In this document: positions 8,901 to 16,613 of the stretch, one piece after another | Layout: the number at the start of each line of letters is the position of its first letter | How positions within the stretch are numbered: position 1 is the stretch's first letter | DNA from: Calditrichota bacterium | GTDB lineage: Bacteria; Electryoneota; AABM5-125-24; Hatepunaeales; Hatepunaeaceae | DNA length: 35,382 nt | NCBI GenBank assembly: GCA_016867835.1 | Contig: VGIQ01000015.1 | Coordinates: 1 to 35,382, forward strand | Direction: 5' to 3' | Program-made: the position numbers and the translations under genes | The notes under the pieces: generated by a model | What the model was told of the DNA's origin: nothing | What the model saw: the letters and a program-made list of their open reading frames with translations, nothing else | The model's database searches: none

Positions 8901-11900
8901 CTACCTGATGGGATCGACCCGACCAAGTCGTGGGGGGGGATTATGCGCTACCTCGGGGCGGGATATTCCGACCAGTCACAGTCGAAGTACATCGAAATCT
9001 GGCTGCATCGCGGCACGGCGGTGAACGGGTCGATCTATATCGACCTGGGCCGCATCAGTGAGGATGTCATTCCCGACGGGCGCTTGAACAGCGAGGACAA
9101 GCCTCGCCCCGGATTCCAGACCGGAGACGGCATCCTGAACCCCGGCGAAGACACCGGCATCGACGGCGTTGCGGGAACCGATCCCGCCGACGCCGCCCCC
9201 ATCAACGGCCTCGATCAGCCGCCGCTTCCCTCCTATGATGATTTCAGTTACAGTTTCTCGACCCGGAGCGACTATTCGCATATTAACGGCAGCGAAGGCA
9301 ATGGCTCGGGGGTAGTCCTCGAGGGCGGCTATGTTCCCGATACCGAAGACCTTAACGGTAACAACTTCCTCGATCAGAACAATGAATACTTCCGTTACCG
9401 GATCGACCTCACCGAGGGCGACCAGAACCGCTATATCGTCGGCGGTCTGGGGCGTCGCGCCGACGGCCGCGACACCGGCTGGAGGCTATACCGGATACCG
9501 CTTGCGGACACCCTGGGCTTTACCATCGGGCGGGCGAGCCTGACCCAGATCGAATTCGTCCGACTCTGGTTCAATGGGCTTCCCAACCGCGGTGCAATTC
9601 AGATCGCTTCGTTCGATATCGTCGGCAACGAGTGGCGGGAAAGCCCGGTTACCAGCGGCGGCAGCACCTACGACCCGGTCTCGATAGCGGTCGTCAACAC
9701 CCACGACAACCCGGAGTATAATCAAGTCCAGCCGCCGGGGGTTGCCGGTGAGATCGATCCCGTCTCGGGGCTGCGCGCCAAGGAACAGTCGCTCGTTGTC
9801 CGTGTCAACCGGCTCGGAACGGGGGAGTCGGGCACCATCTGGAAGGTTCTTCCGCAGGGTCAGCAACTGAACCTGCTCGAATACCGCCGGATCAAGATGT
9901 TCGTCCGCGGCGGAGGCTATTCCGGGCTGCTAAAGGACCGCTACGGGCGCGACGTCGATATCGAGATGTTTGTCCGCTTCGCGGAGGATACGACGACCCG
10001 TAATGCACGTTACTATGAGTATTCCCAGCGCCTGCGTCCGGGCTGGGCTGACGAGAACCTGATCGACATTGAGATCGACCGCCTCTCGGGGCTGAAGTTC
10101 CTGCGCGAACAAGACTCGCTAAGGGACTACGACATCCTGCCCGACGGCGACGTGATCCGGGTCGTTGGCGAGCCGTCGCTGCGCAACGTCCGCGCCCTCG
10201 CCATCGGTATCAAGAACCATGGTCAGGAGATCACCGCCCTCGACAACATCGAGGTCTGGGTCGATGAACTGCGCGTTTCCGACATCCATCGCGATCCGGG
10301 CTGGGCGGCGACCGGAGGCTTAAGCGTCAAAGCGGCGAAGTTTCTCGACGTAAGGGCTACGGTCAGTCAGAGCCAGGCCGATTTTCACAACCTGAACCAG
10401 CGCACCAGTTCCGACCAGAGCGACAAAGCCGTCGGGGCGCTCTCGACAACCCTGCAGTTGGGGGAGTTTTTCGATCCGAGGTGGGGGGTGACTATTCCTC
10501 TCAGAGGCGAGTTTCGACAGGATATGGCGGTCCCAAAGTATAAGCCCAACAGCGATGTGCGCATCTCAGCACTGGAAGGTGAGCAAACCGACCTATGGGG
10601 CAAGTTTGGACGGTCCATTCTAAATCGCGACCGGTTCGCCGTCGATCGGACCTACGAGTCGCCGCTCGACTCGATGATCGCGACCGGCAAGACCTATTCG
10701 CTCTCGCTCAACCTCTCCAAAAGCAAGAAGTCGGAATCGCCCTGGATTCGCTGGACGCTCGATCCGCTCAGTATGGGCGGCAATTACAGCGAAGCCTGGC
10801 GGAGCGACTACCGGACGAATCTCAACTACCGGGGGAGCAAGCGCGGAGAAGCCTCTTACGGCCTATCGTTTGAGAAGCCGTGGGAGGTGCCGTGGCTCCG
10901 GTGGGCTGAGAACTGGCCGGTGATCGGAAAGTTCTCCGAAACGATGCTCAGGCCGCTTCCGGCGTCAGTGAACATTTCGGGCGACGGCACCGAATCGCTC
11001 GACGCCAACAAGCCACGCACCGGACGACTGGTCGAGGGCTACAGGTTCGACATCACCCGCCGGTATGGTGCATCGTGGCGTCTCCTTCCGATCCTCGGCT
11101 TCGACTTCAACGGCTCGCAGGGCGCTACCCGGATACCGGAAGATTCGTCCCGGGCTCGCATCGCGCGCGGCCTCGTAAGGCTCGACAGCAGCGCCTATTG
11201 GTCGCGGGACACGATTCCCGTCTTCGACTCGCTGCGGTATAGCCAGGATCTGGCGCGTGAGATCGAGCGCATCGAGAGCGAAGTTTTCTGGAAACTCTTC
11301 AACTACCATTTCATCGACAACACCCTGACCCAGAGTTACTCGGCGTCGTTTACGCCGCAGTTCGTAAGTTGGCTTGGCACTGAGGCGAACTATCGCTCGG
11401 GTTACCAATGGAATTGGACCAACCTGACCGATCCGGGTGCGCGCGGCGTCGGAGTAGGCAGCACGTTCAATACGACGCTCACCTTTCGGTTGACGCAGTT
11501 CACAAGCGGGTGGGGAGGCGACGCCGGAGGCGCCAAAGGGCAGGCTCCCGGCGGTCCGGGCAACGGCACCGGTTGGGGCGGCGGCCAGCCCGGCTTTCCC
11601 GGCAGCGGCAAGGGCGGTAGCAGTGGCAAGCCCGGAGGCACACTGCCCGGCGAGCCGCAGTTCGATCCACAGAGCGGCGAGATACTCGCCGACCCGGGGA
11701 CCCCCGGCTGGGACCCGGCTTCCGGGGACTTTCCGCCGCCTGAACAGTTCAGCGAAAGTCCAATTCCGGCGACGGAAGACACCACGGGCGGCAAGGGATC
11801 TGCGGCTCCATCCGATACCGCCAGGGAGAAGAAGCCGCTCATCACCCCGCCTAATCCACTCGACCTGCTGAAAAGCGGTATAAAGCGGTTGAAGGACATC

Positions 11901-12848
11901 TCCTACAATTTCACGCTTGCCAACGACACCCGGAACTACGCCGTCGCCGAAGGTCAGGCTGACTTCGCCTACCGGCTCGGCTTCACCCGCGATACCGGCT
12001 TGCCGACGGTGCCCGGTTACCTCTTTCGCAACAGTTTCAGCAACCGGCAGGAGCACCGTGTTTCGAGTGGGTATGACATCACGCGGAACCTCGCTTTCAC
12101 CACGCTCGAATACCAGATCGTCAACTCGCGCTCGGTCGGCAATCGCGAGAACGGCACCTTTCAGCGAACGGTCTTCCAATACTTTGGCGACGACGGCATA
12201 TCGATCAAGAAGTTTCCGCTGGTCAACTACACCCTGCGCTGGTCGGGCTGGGAGAAACTGCCCTTTATCGAGCAAATCGCCAGTTCGGTGACGCTCGACC
12301 AGTCGTTTCGGGGGACGATGACCGAGACCTGGGAGCGCGCCAGTCCCGATTCGGCGCGCCGGACCAACAACGTCGCCTACGAGAAGAACTTTCAGCCGCT
12401 GTTGGGGATCAACTTCGCCTGGAAGAACGGCATCGGATCGAGCGCGCGATACAACTGGTCGCAGCAGGTTACCGACGAGCGGCTTGGGAATGCGGTGAAG
12501 AACCGTTCGACGACGCAGAGCATACAGGTGCAGGGGAGTTACACCGCCCGCGGCGGTTTCAAGATACCGCTTTACATCTTCAAGTCGCTCGACCTGAAGA
12601 ACAACACGACCTTCAACCTTACCTATAACAACCAATTATCGAAACGGGAGGGGTCGGCCGGCGGAGCGCCCTTCTCGCTCTCGTCCGAGACTGCTTCGTG
12701 GAGCCTTTCGCCGTCAATGGAGTATGCCTTCTCCAACGCCGTCCGGGGCGGCTTCCGTTATTCCTACAACGTCCAGCGCAATCTCCTGACCGGCCGGACG
12801 CGGTCGCAGGAGTTCTCTTTCCGGGTCAACATCTCGATTCGGGGATAG
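5976..12848 (+). CDS. sprA: T9SS outer-membrane translocon protein SprA/Sov
   Basis: This 2290-residue protein matches the SprA/Sov family, the very large outer-membrane beta-barrel through which type IX secretion cargo leaves the cell. Family hallmarks include the early segment with GTGIDIQIPVF, SNIGLSVTGNIEVSGGL and VSVEIDQDSEKLFEFEN (residues about 245-350), the YIRLTRSIDDRT-type strands, AYIDDFESIK near residue 890, and a C-terminus of amphipathic strands ending FSFRVNISIRG. Its length is close to known SprA proteins. The start is GTG; an in-frame TAA at 5928 limits upstream choices, GTG at 5991 is an alternative, and no clear ribosome site is visible. A signal peptide follows (about residues 14-29). 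Residues about 45-170 are rich in S, D and P. Residues about 1840-1960 are a Gly/Pro-rich low-complexity insert. Partners such as PorV or GldK-N are not in this window. Confidence 0.93.
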   Translation: MSPGLVRGGGRIYRSGLLALLVSFGIARAEVGFRYVSPYDHLIDPVRFPPRIGLSSSPRDTTKIDTSAAADSAAAEADSLQPEESARYQAPSDSLLPTPSDSLPDDSLGTFAPDDTSGLLQPDTGRPAPLKDSGTLPSGTAAGVTGSDTGPPGTLSEAPADSARMRPVPVHPTIVRSLDLTIEQKSAYDSSTGYVVLTNRFPGLKQPHSGALPPDDYLRFRARAADRESRRKTVLGKYPKSVEKSGTGIDIQIPVFRSPGAQRIFGGSNIGLSVTGNIEVSGGLTTERKNEIARNQSSPTNYVFKVDQKQQFNIKGKVGEKVSVEIDQDSEKLFEFENSLRVRYKGDDDEIVKSVEAGNVDLSLRGASLISASNQHKGLFGFKTESQLGPVKLTTIASLDKGEKNEIEISGGARSGGPIAILPNTFIQYRYYFLDLDYRENFRHFDANLNHVVDTTLAPTIVRLDVYKTVIGNAPENENAVPGWAFVNPSEPYRPGMQTDDGHIKGNYLLLQPEIDYTFNRDLGYIRLTRSIDDRTTLAVSYTTSRGNFGDPSPADNTEENPFILKLIQRASPQPTDVTWPLMWRNVYDLRSTSINEEAFNGRILFRSGGQAGEGSETGIDAAGNQRTFLAIFGLDQFTTSGPGEDGRIDGKFVNFPLGELVFPDLQPFAPIGWFKGGVPRPVLLVERDSLLYYTVQQQLNQVPSDFRIEVTYSSTSATYDLGIGVLEGSEEVLLSGARLSRGTDYTVDYLSGTLTILRRDALMPGADLKIRYEKGQLFQLDTKTMLGIRAEYDLGNNSFLAGTLLNLNQKTLDTRVRVGGEPLSNTVWGLNTRLNFSAPFLTSAVNALPLLSTDAPSSIEVSAEVAQVLPNPNNLNSPATGDNSGVAYIDDFESIKRATPLGLTRRQWNHASYPTEDSRGGGRWLRQRGRVIWYEPDPVKVSEIWPDRETQAQNSTTNVLKVEFQPWWTQWGAALPDGIDPTKSWGGIMRYLGAGYSDQSQSKYIEIWLHRGTAVNGSIYIDLGRISEDVIPDGRLNSEDKPRPGFQTGDGILNPGEDTGIDGVAGTDPADAAPINGLDQPPLPSYDDFSYSFSTRSDYSHINGSEGNGSGVVLEGGYVPDTEDLNGNNFLDQNNEYFRYRIDLTEGDQNRYIVGGLGRRADGRDTGWRLYRIPLADTLGFTIGRASLTQIEFVRLWFNGLPNRGAIQIASFDIVGNEWRESPVTSGGSTYDPVSIAVVNTHDNPEYNQVQPPGVAGEIDPVSGLRAKEQSLVVRVNRLGTGESGTIWKVLPQGQQLNLLEYRRIKMFVRGGGYSGLLKDRYGRDVDIEMFVRFAEDTTTRNARYYEYSQRLRPGWADENLIDIEIDRLSGLKFLREQDSLRDYDILPDGDVIRVVGEPSLRNVRALAIGIKNHGQEITALDNIEVWVDELRVSDIHRDPGWAATGGLSVKAAKFLDVRATVSQSQADFHNLNQRTSSDQSDKAVGALSTTLQLGEFFDPRWGVTIPLRGEFRQDMAVPKYKPNSDVRISALEGEQTDLWGKFGRSILNRDRFAVDRTYESPLDSMIATGKTYSLSLNLSKSKKSESPWIRWTLDPLSMGGNYSEAWRSDYRTNLNYRGSKRGEASYGLSFEKPWEVPWLRWAENWPVIGKFSETMLRPLPASVNISGDGTESLDANKPRTGRLVEGYRFDITRRYGASWRLLPILGFDFNGSQGATRIPEDSSRARIARGLVRLDSSAYWSRDTIPVFDSLRYSQDLAREIERIESEVFWKLFNYHFIDNTLTQSYSASFTPQFVSWLGTEANYRSGYQWNWTNLTDPGARGVGVGSTFNTTLTFRLTQFTSGWGGDAGGAKGQAPGGPGNGTGWGGGQPGFPGSGKGGSSGKPGGTLPGEPQFDPQSGEILADPGTPGWDPASGDFPPPEQFSESPIPATEDTTGGKGSAAPSDTAREKKPLITPPNPLDLLKSGIKRLKDISYNFTLANDTRNYAVAEGQADFAYRLGFTRDTGLPTVPGYLFRNSFSNRQEHRVSSGYDITRNLAFTTLEYQIVNSRSVGNRENGTFQRTVFQYFGDDGISIKKFPLVNYTLRWSGWEKLPFIEQIASSVTLDQSFRGTMTETWERASPDSARRTNNVAYEKNFQPLLGINFAWKNGIGSSARYNWSQQVTDERLGNAVKNRSTTQSIQVQGSYTARGGFKIPLYIFKSLDLKNNTTFNLTYNNQLSKREGSAGGAPFSLSSETASWSLSPSMEYAFSNAVRGGFRYSYNVQRNLLTGRTRSQEFSFRVNISIRG

Positions 12849-12887
12849 GAGGCTCAAGGCTAAAGGTCGGAATGCGGGGTTTCGTGC

Positions 12888-12911
12888 ACGCCAGACGTCC
12901 GCGTCTGGCGT
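12888..12911. repeat. Perfect 10-bp-stem palindrome (GACG/CGTC family)
   Basis: Arms ACGCCAGACG and CGTCTGGCGT are exact reverse complements separated by TCCG. The GACG-loop-CGTC apex is shared with hairpins at 12924-12958 and 21287-21385. Confidence 0.75.
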
Positions 12912-12923
12912 ATGACGTGGAGA

Positions 12924-12958
12924 TGTGGTGCGTGCGGACGAGGCGTCCGCCCGCCACA
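12924..12958. repeat. Two-part palindrome (GACG/CGTC family)
   Basis: The outer arms TGTGG and CCACA enclose inner arms GCGGACG and CGTCCGC with a 3-base loop. The apex sequence is the same as in the neighbouring palindrome. Confidence 0.65.
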
Positions 12959-13009
12959 TTGAGGAGGCTTAAGGCTTAAGGTTGGAATGCGGGGAAGTGG
13001 AGTCATCTG

Positions 13010-13049
13010 TTGGCAAGGGCTTTGTGAGGCGTCGCAGCGGTCGTATATT
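13010..13049 (+). promoter_or_regulatory. Predicted sigma70-like promoter of fabH
   Basis: TTGGCAAGGGCTT (13010-13022) is identical to the block upstream of sprA. TTGTGA (13022-13027) is followed after 16 bases by TATATT (13044-13049), about 95 bases before the fabH start. The sequence just after TTGGCAAGGGCTT (GAGGC, GTCG) is also shared with the sprA promoter. Confidence 0.55.
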
Positions 13050-13143
13050 GTAAGGTTAGGCACCTCCCGGCATAAATCGGGAGGTCATTCCGGCTTGGAG
13101 CGCGTCTCCGGGCATTGAAAGCGAAAGAAAGCAAGACCATAAG

Positions 13144-14187
13144 ATGACAAATGGACTTGGCATCGGCTACCTCGGCGTCGGGAGGTATCTGCCCGAGCGT
13201 GTCCTGACGAATGCCGACCTGGAACGGATCGTCGATACGTCCGACGAGTGGATCGTGCAGCGCACCGGCATCAAGACGAGGCGTATCATGGGGCCGGGGG
13301 AGTCGGTTGCCACGATGGCTATCGGTGCCGCGCGGGAGGCGCTGGCGAGGTCGGGCGTCTCGCCGGATCAGATAAGCATCGTCCGGGTCGGCGTCAACAC
13401 ACACCTGAAGTTCCCGAGTCTGGCTTCGACCGTTCAAGACGCGCTCGGTATATCGAATGCATCAGCGTCGGACATATCGGCTGGCTGCTCGGCGTTCATC
13501 TTCGCTGTTGAGGAGATCTACAACCGCCTCGCCTTCGAGAAACTCTCCACCGGCCGGGAGGCGTATGGCCTCGCCGTCGGCGTCGATGGGCTGTCGCTCA
13601 TCACCGACTGGAGCGACCGAGCGACCTGCGTCCTCTTCGGCGACGGCGCGGGGGCGGCGGTGATCGGCCCGGTCGAAGCGGGCGGGATCCTTGCCACCTA
13701 TACCCGGACGCAGGGGCAGTATGCCGACCTCCTCTACCTTGACGACTTCCTATCGAGTCCGCTTGACGACAACCCTCTATCGCCCAGCTTTGCCTTTCGG
13801 CATCGCAACGGAACGCCTTACCCGTTCCTCCACATGGAGGGTAGGAAGGTCTTTCAGGTGGCGGTGCGCTCGATGATGTCCGACATCCGGTCGGTAATCG
13901 ACCGTTACAACCTGATCAGCGGCGGGCAGTTGACCCTGGACGACATCGAGTATGTGATCCCGCATCAAGCCAATCACCGGATCGTCTCGGCAGTTGCGGA
14001 GGGATTGAAACTGCCGCCCGAACAGGTCTATTCTGAGGGAGTGGTGAACTACGGGAACACCTCGGCGGCTTCGATCCCGATCGGGTATGTCGATCAACTG
14101 GGCAAACGGCCCGGGGCGCTGGAGGTCGATGTGGCGTTCGGAGCGGGCTTTGCCAGCGGAGCGATACTAAGAAGGAATGGCGGGTGA
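13144..14187 (+). CDS. fabH: 3-oxoacyl-ACP synthase III (FabH-type)
   Basis: FabH-type enzymes condense an acyl-CoA primer with malonyl-ACP to start fatty-acid synthesis in the cytoplasm. The 347-residue protein has the family's Cys-His-Asn triad: Cys115 in DISAGCSAF, His274 in VIPHQANHRI and Asn305 in NYGNTSAAS. It also has the RTGI segment near residue 40, the LFGDGAGAAV loop and a C-terminal FGAGFASGA. It is slightly longer than typical FabH (about 320-335). The ATG has no strong ribosome site, and a predicted promoter lies about 95 bases upstream. The usual plsX/fabD/fabG neighbours are absent. Its stop overlaps the GTG of the ORF6N gene. Related thiolase-fold synthases of secondary metabolism remain possible, but the motifs favour FabH. 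Confidence 0.9.
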   Translation: MTNGLGIGYLGVGRYLPERVLTNADLERIVDTSDEWIVQRTGIKTRRIMGPGESVATMAIGAAREALARSGVSPDQISIVRVGVNTHLKFPSLASTVQDALGISNASASDISAGCSAFIFAVEEIYNRLAFEKLSTGREAYGLAVGVDGLSLITDWSDRATCVLFGDGAGAAVIGPVEAGGILATYTRTQGQYADLLYLDDFLSSPLDDNPLSPSFAFRHRNGTPYPFLHMEGRKVFQVAVRSMMSDIRSVIDRYNLISGGQLTLDDIEYVIPHQANHRIVSAVAEGLKLPPEQVYSEGVVNYGNTSAASIPIGYVDQLGKRPGALEVDVAFGAGFASGAILRRNGG

Positions 14188-14702
14188 GTATTCCCGGCGA
14201 AGTTGTTTCAAAGGAACGTGTCGAGGAACGCATCCTCACCATCCGCGGTGTTAGGGTGGTGATCGATCGCGATTTGGCAAAACTCTATGGGGTCACGACG
14301 CGCGTCTTGAACCAAGCCGCCAAGCGGAATATTGAGCGATTCCCGGAGGATTTTCGATTCCAACTGACTCAAAAAGAGCGGTCAGAGGTGATCACAAAAT
14401 GTGACCACCTCGCGGATCTTAGGTTCTCGCCAAGTCTTCCCTACGCCTTCACGGAGCATGGCGCGATCATGGCGGCAAGTGTCCTGAACAGTGAGCAGGC
14501 TATAGCGCTCAGTATCTTTGTTGTAAGAGCATTTGTCAAATTGCGAGAATATGCCTATACGACGCAAGCCTTGGAAGCTCGCCTAACTGAACTCGAGCAA
14601 CGGGTTACAGATCACGACAGCCATATACAAGAGATCGTTCAAGCTATACGGCAATTAATGCTGCCGCCTATGCCGACATCCAAGCGAAGAATGGGGTTTT
14701 AA
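14184..14702 (+). CDS. ORF6N-domain DNA-binding protein
   Basis: The N-terminal about 110 residues match the ORF6N domain (PF10543): 'LTIRGVRVVIDRDLAKLYGV', 'LNQAAKRNIERFPEDF' and 'YAFTEHGAIMAASVLNS' are family signatures. ORF6N proteins are phage- and mobile-element-associated putative DNA-binding proteins; a short coiled-coil-like tail follows (residues about 125-150). The GTG start overlaps the fabH TGA by 4 bp and is served by AAGGA at 14172-14176 inside fabH. The next gene follows after 9 bases, with its ribosome site straddling this stop. Base composition becomes AT-richer than fabH through the gene, which suggests acquisition. It may regulate the following ATPase-TOPRIM pair or act with it; that is inference. 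Confidence 0.85.
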   Translation: MSIPGEVVSKERVEERILTIRGVRVVIDRDLAKLYGVTTRVLNQAAKRNIERFPEDFRFQLTQKERSEVITKCDHLADLRFSPSLPYAFTEHGAIMAASVLNSEQAIALSIFVVRAFVKLREYAYTTQALEARLTELEQRVTDHDSHIQEIVQAIRQLMLPPMPTSKRRMGF

Positions 14703-14711
14703 GGAAGTTTG

Positions 14712-15989
14712 ATGCAAGATTCGCAGAACACTCAAGAGGATTCCAACGCTGCCGCTCCACCAGCCCAAGCCGCTGCTGGCGAACCCAAGGACACCCGCCT
14801 GATCCGCGAGATCACGCTGAAGAATATCCTCTCGTTCGGGCCGGACACCGAGCCGTTCGAACTGAAGCCGCTCAATGTGCTCATCGGGCCCAATGGGGGC
14901 GGGAAGAGTAATCTGATAGATTGTATTGGGTTGATGCGGGCGACGCCAGAGACCTATGATAATGATCCTGCAAGCACTATCAGCAGAAGCGGTTCGATCA
15001 TTGAATGGATTTGGAAGGGCGCCCCTCAGAATCCTGCCTTCATTGAAATGCGCGTCGAAAATCCCCATGGTAGAAAACTCCCTATTCATCACCGGTTATC
15101 TTTTAGGCAACAAGACCAACGGACGGTAACAGTGGATGAGATGATCGGCTCCAAGTATGATCAGTCTGCACCGGGTCCGTATTGGGTTTATGAGTTTAGG
15201 AGTGGTCATCCTCGTCTAATGACACTTCGAGAGCAGACTCCAACGGAAGAGTCGCGTGCGCTCAATAAGGGCTCATTTGATCCTAATCTCTCAATTCTGG
15301 CTCAAATTAGCATTAGCGATGTGGAACGTTATCCTTCGCTTATTCATCTTGTACAATCCTATCGAAAAATTCGAGTATATCGGGAATGGTCATTAGGTAG
15401 GCGTACAGATTCTCGCAATCCCGAACTCGCTGATTCAAGAAACGATATCCTGCTTGAGAATCTATCGAACTTGGCATTACGCTTGAATCGATTGTGGAGA
15501 ACTAAAGCGAGAGACCGGATAGAGCTGGCATTATCTGATGTTTACGAGGATGCCCGAAGCGTCTTCTTCAACATCGAAGCAGGAACTGTGCAGTTGTTTC
15601 TTCAAGAGAAATGGGATATTCCACGCACCCGCCTCTCCGACGGCACTTTGCGGTATCTTTGCCTGCTCGCGATTCTCTGTGACCCCGATCCACCGCCGCT
15701 CATTTGCATCGAAGAGCCGGAACTGGGGCTGCATCCGGATATTGTCGGGAAACTTGGCGAATTGCTGGTCGAAGCCTCCATGCGGACGCAACTTATCATC
15801 ACAACCCACTCGGATATTTTGCTCGAGGCTATTGGTGAGGAAGACCCGACCTCTGTAGTGGTCTGTGAGAAGCACGATGGAAAGACCATGCTTCATCGCC
15901 TAACACCAGAAGATATCGAACCTTATAAGGAAAACTATCGACTTGGAGACCTTTGGCTGCGGGGAGGTATTGGGGGAACTCGTTGGTAA
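14712..15989 (+). CDS. AAA_21/OLD-like ATPase of a candidate defence pair
   Basis: This is a 425-residue SMC/RecF-type ABC-class ATPase. It has a Walker A motif IGPNGGGKSN (about residue 59), an ABC-like signature LSDGTLRYL (about 308-316), a Walker B motif LICIEEPELGLHP (about 330-342) and an H-loop IITTHSD (about 362-368), as in AAA_21/OLD family proteins. The middle (about 90-290) is variable and AT-richer. I chose ATG 14712 rather than the TTG one codon upstream because AAGGAAG at 14701-14707 gives a normal spacing. The stop overlaps the presumed start of the TOPRIM-like gene, so the two are probably translationally coupled. Such ATPase + TOPRIM pairs occur in OLD-class and AbiL-like phage-defence systems. 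ATP hydrolysis is supported by the motifs; the defence role is inferred from context. Confidence 0.87.
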   Translation: MQDSQNTQEDSNAAAPPAQAAAGEPKDTRLIREITLKNILSFGPDTEPFELKPLNVLIGPNGGGKSNLIDCIGLMRATPETYDNDPASTISRSGSIIEWIWKGAPQNPAFIEMRVENPHGRKLPIHHRLSFRQQDQRTVTVDEMIGSKYDQSAPGPYWVYEFRSGHPRLMTLREQTPTEESRALNKGSFDPNLSILAQISISDVERYPSLIHLVQSYRKIRVYREWSLGRRTDSRNPELADSRNDILLENLSNLALRLNRLWRTKARDRIELALSDVYEDARSVFFNIEAGTVQLFLQEKWDIPRTRLSDGTLRYLCLLAILCDPDPPPLICIEEPELGLHPDIVGKLGELLVEASMRTQLIITTHSDILLEAIGEEDPTSVVVCEKHDGKTMLHRLTPEDIEPYKENYRLGDLWLRGGIGGTRW

Positions 15990-16561
15990 AGAATGTCATC
16001 TACTTAGAGGGGAGTCCATCTGGTCCTGATTCCAAAAATCTGCAGAGGAAATGCAAAGAGGCATTTCGAAAATTGTTTGAGAACTGCGGTTTTGTGGATT
16101 CAATGCCGAGACTATTTGCGTCTGGTAGCAGGGACAACGCATTTAGGGATTTTACGAACAGTATTCAGCAACACACTGGTTATGTCGCTATGCTTATCGA
16201 TAGTGAGGGTCCAATCGCCGACGCCGAAAAGCCCTGGGACCATCTAAAGAAGCGCGACAAAAGTTGGAAAAAGCCCAAGAGCGCGATTGATGAGCAAGTT
16301 TTGCTGATGACTACTTGTCAAGAGACCTGGGTGCTGGCGGATTTGCAGGCTAAACGCGGTGACAAGGTCGATGTGAATTTAGAAGAGGTGGTCAAAGAGG
16401 AGATAAAAGCCCGTTTGGACAAGGTCAGCGATAGCAAGTATGACAAGTCCAGTGGCATACAGTTTGAATTCGTTGGCGCGATCGATCCTGATAACCTGAT
16501 GCCCCTTCCCTCTTTTGCCCGCATGATCAGGATACTAAAGAAGTTCTTAACCGCTGTCTGA
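15983..16561 (+). CDS. DUF4276/TOPRIM-like nuclease-type partner protein
   Basis: The 192-residue product begins VKNVIYLEG, with Glu9 in the position of the TOPRIM glutamate. LIDSEG follows, with Asp73-x-Glu75 in the position of the DxD motif. Near residue 105-120 is 'DEQVLLMTTCQETWVLAD', which closely resembles the conserved C-terminal segment of DUF4276 proteins. Those proteins commonly sit next to AAA_21 ATPases. I placed the start at TTG 15983, overlapping the ATPase stop (15987-15989) with a G-rich stretch just upstream; TTG 15953 is an in-frame alternative. The likely role is the nuclease partner of the ATPase, by analogy to OLD and AbiL-type systems. The family match comes from motifs only; a fold search is needed to confirm TOPRIM. 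Composition is AT-rich relative to the flanks. Confidence 0.68.
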   Translation: MVKNVIYLEGSPSGPDSKNLQRKCKEAFRKLFENCGFVDSMPRLFASGSRDNAFRDFTNSIQQHTGYVAMLIDSEGPIADAEKPWDHLKKRDKSWKKPKSAIDEQVLLMTTCQETWVLADLQAKRGDKVDVNLEEVVKEEIKARLDKVSDSKYDKSSGIQFEFVGAIDPDNLMPLPSFARMIRILKKFLTAV

Positions 16562-16613
16562 TCCTCCCTATATCCCTCCACACCCTCCCCTCCCACACGC
16601 CCCTTTTGCCTAA

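Larger units (their letters stand above)
12848..12994. repeat. Pair of 32-bp direct repeats bracketing hairpins downstream of sprA
   Basis: The segments 12848-12879 and 12963-12994 are 29/32 identical; each starts GGAGGCT and ends GGAATGCGGGG. They bracket an 83-bp stretch containing two palindromes. The first copy overlaps the last base of the sprA stop codon. The arrangement resembles a small repetitive element or an insertion flanked by duplicated sequence. Confidence 0.7.

Noticed and set aside
10965-12635. A 556-codon frame on the minus strand within sprA
   Set aside because: It is a shadow of GC-rich sprA coding sequence and shows no domain, signal or sensible composition.
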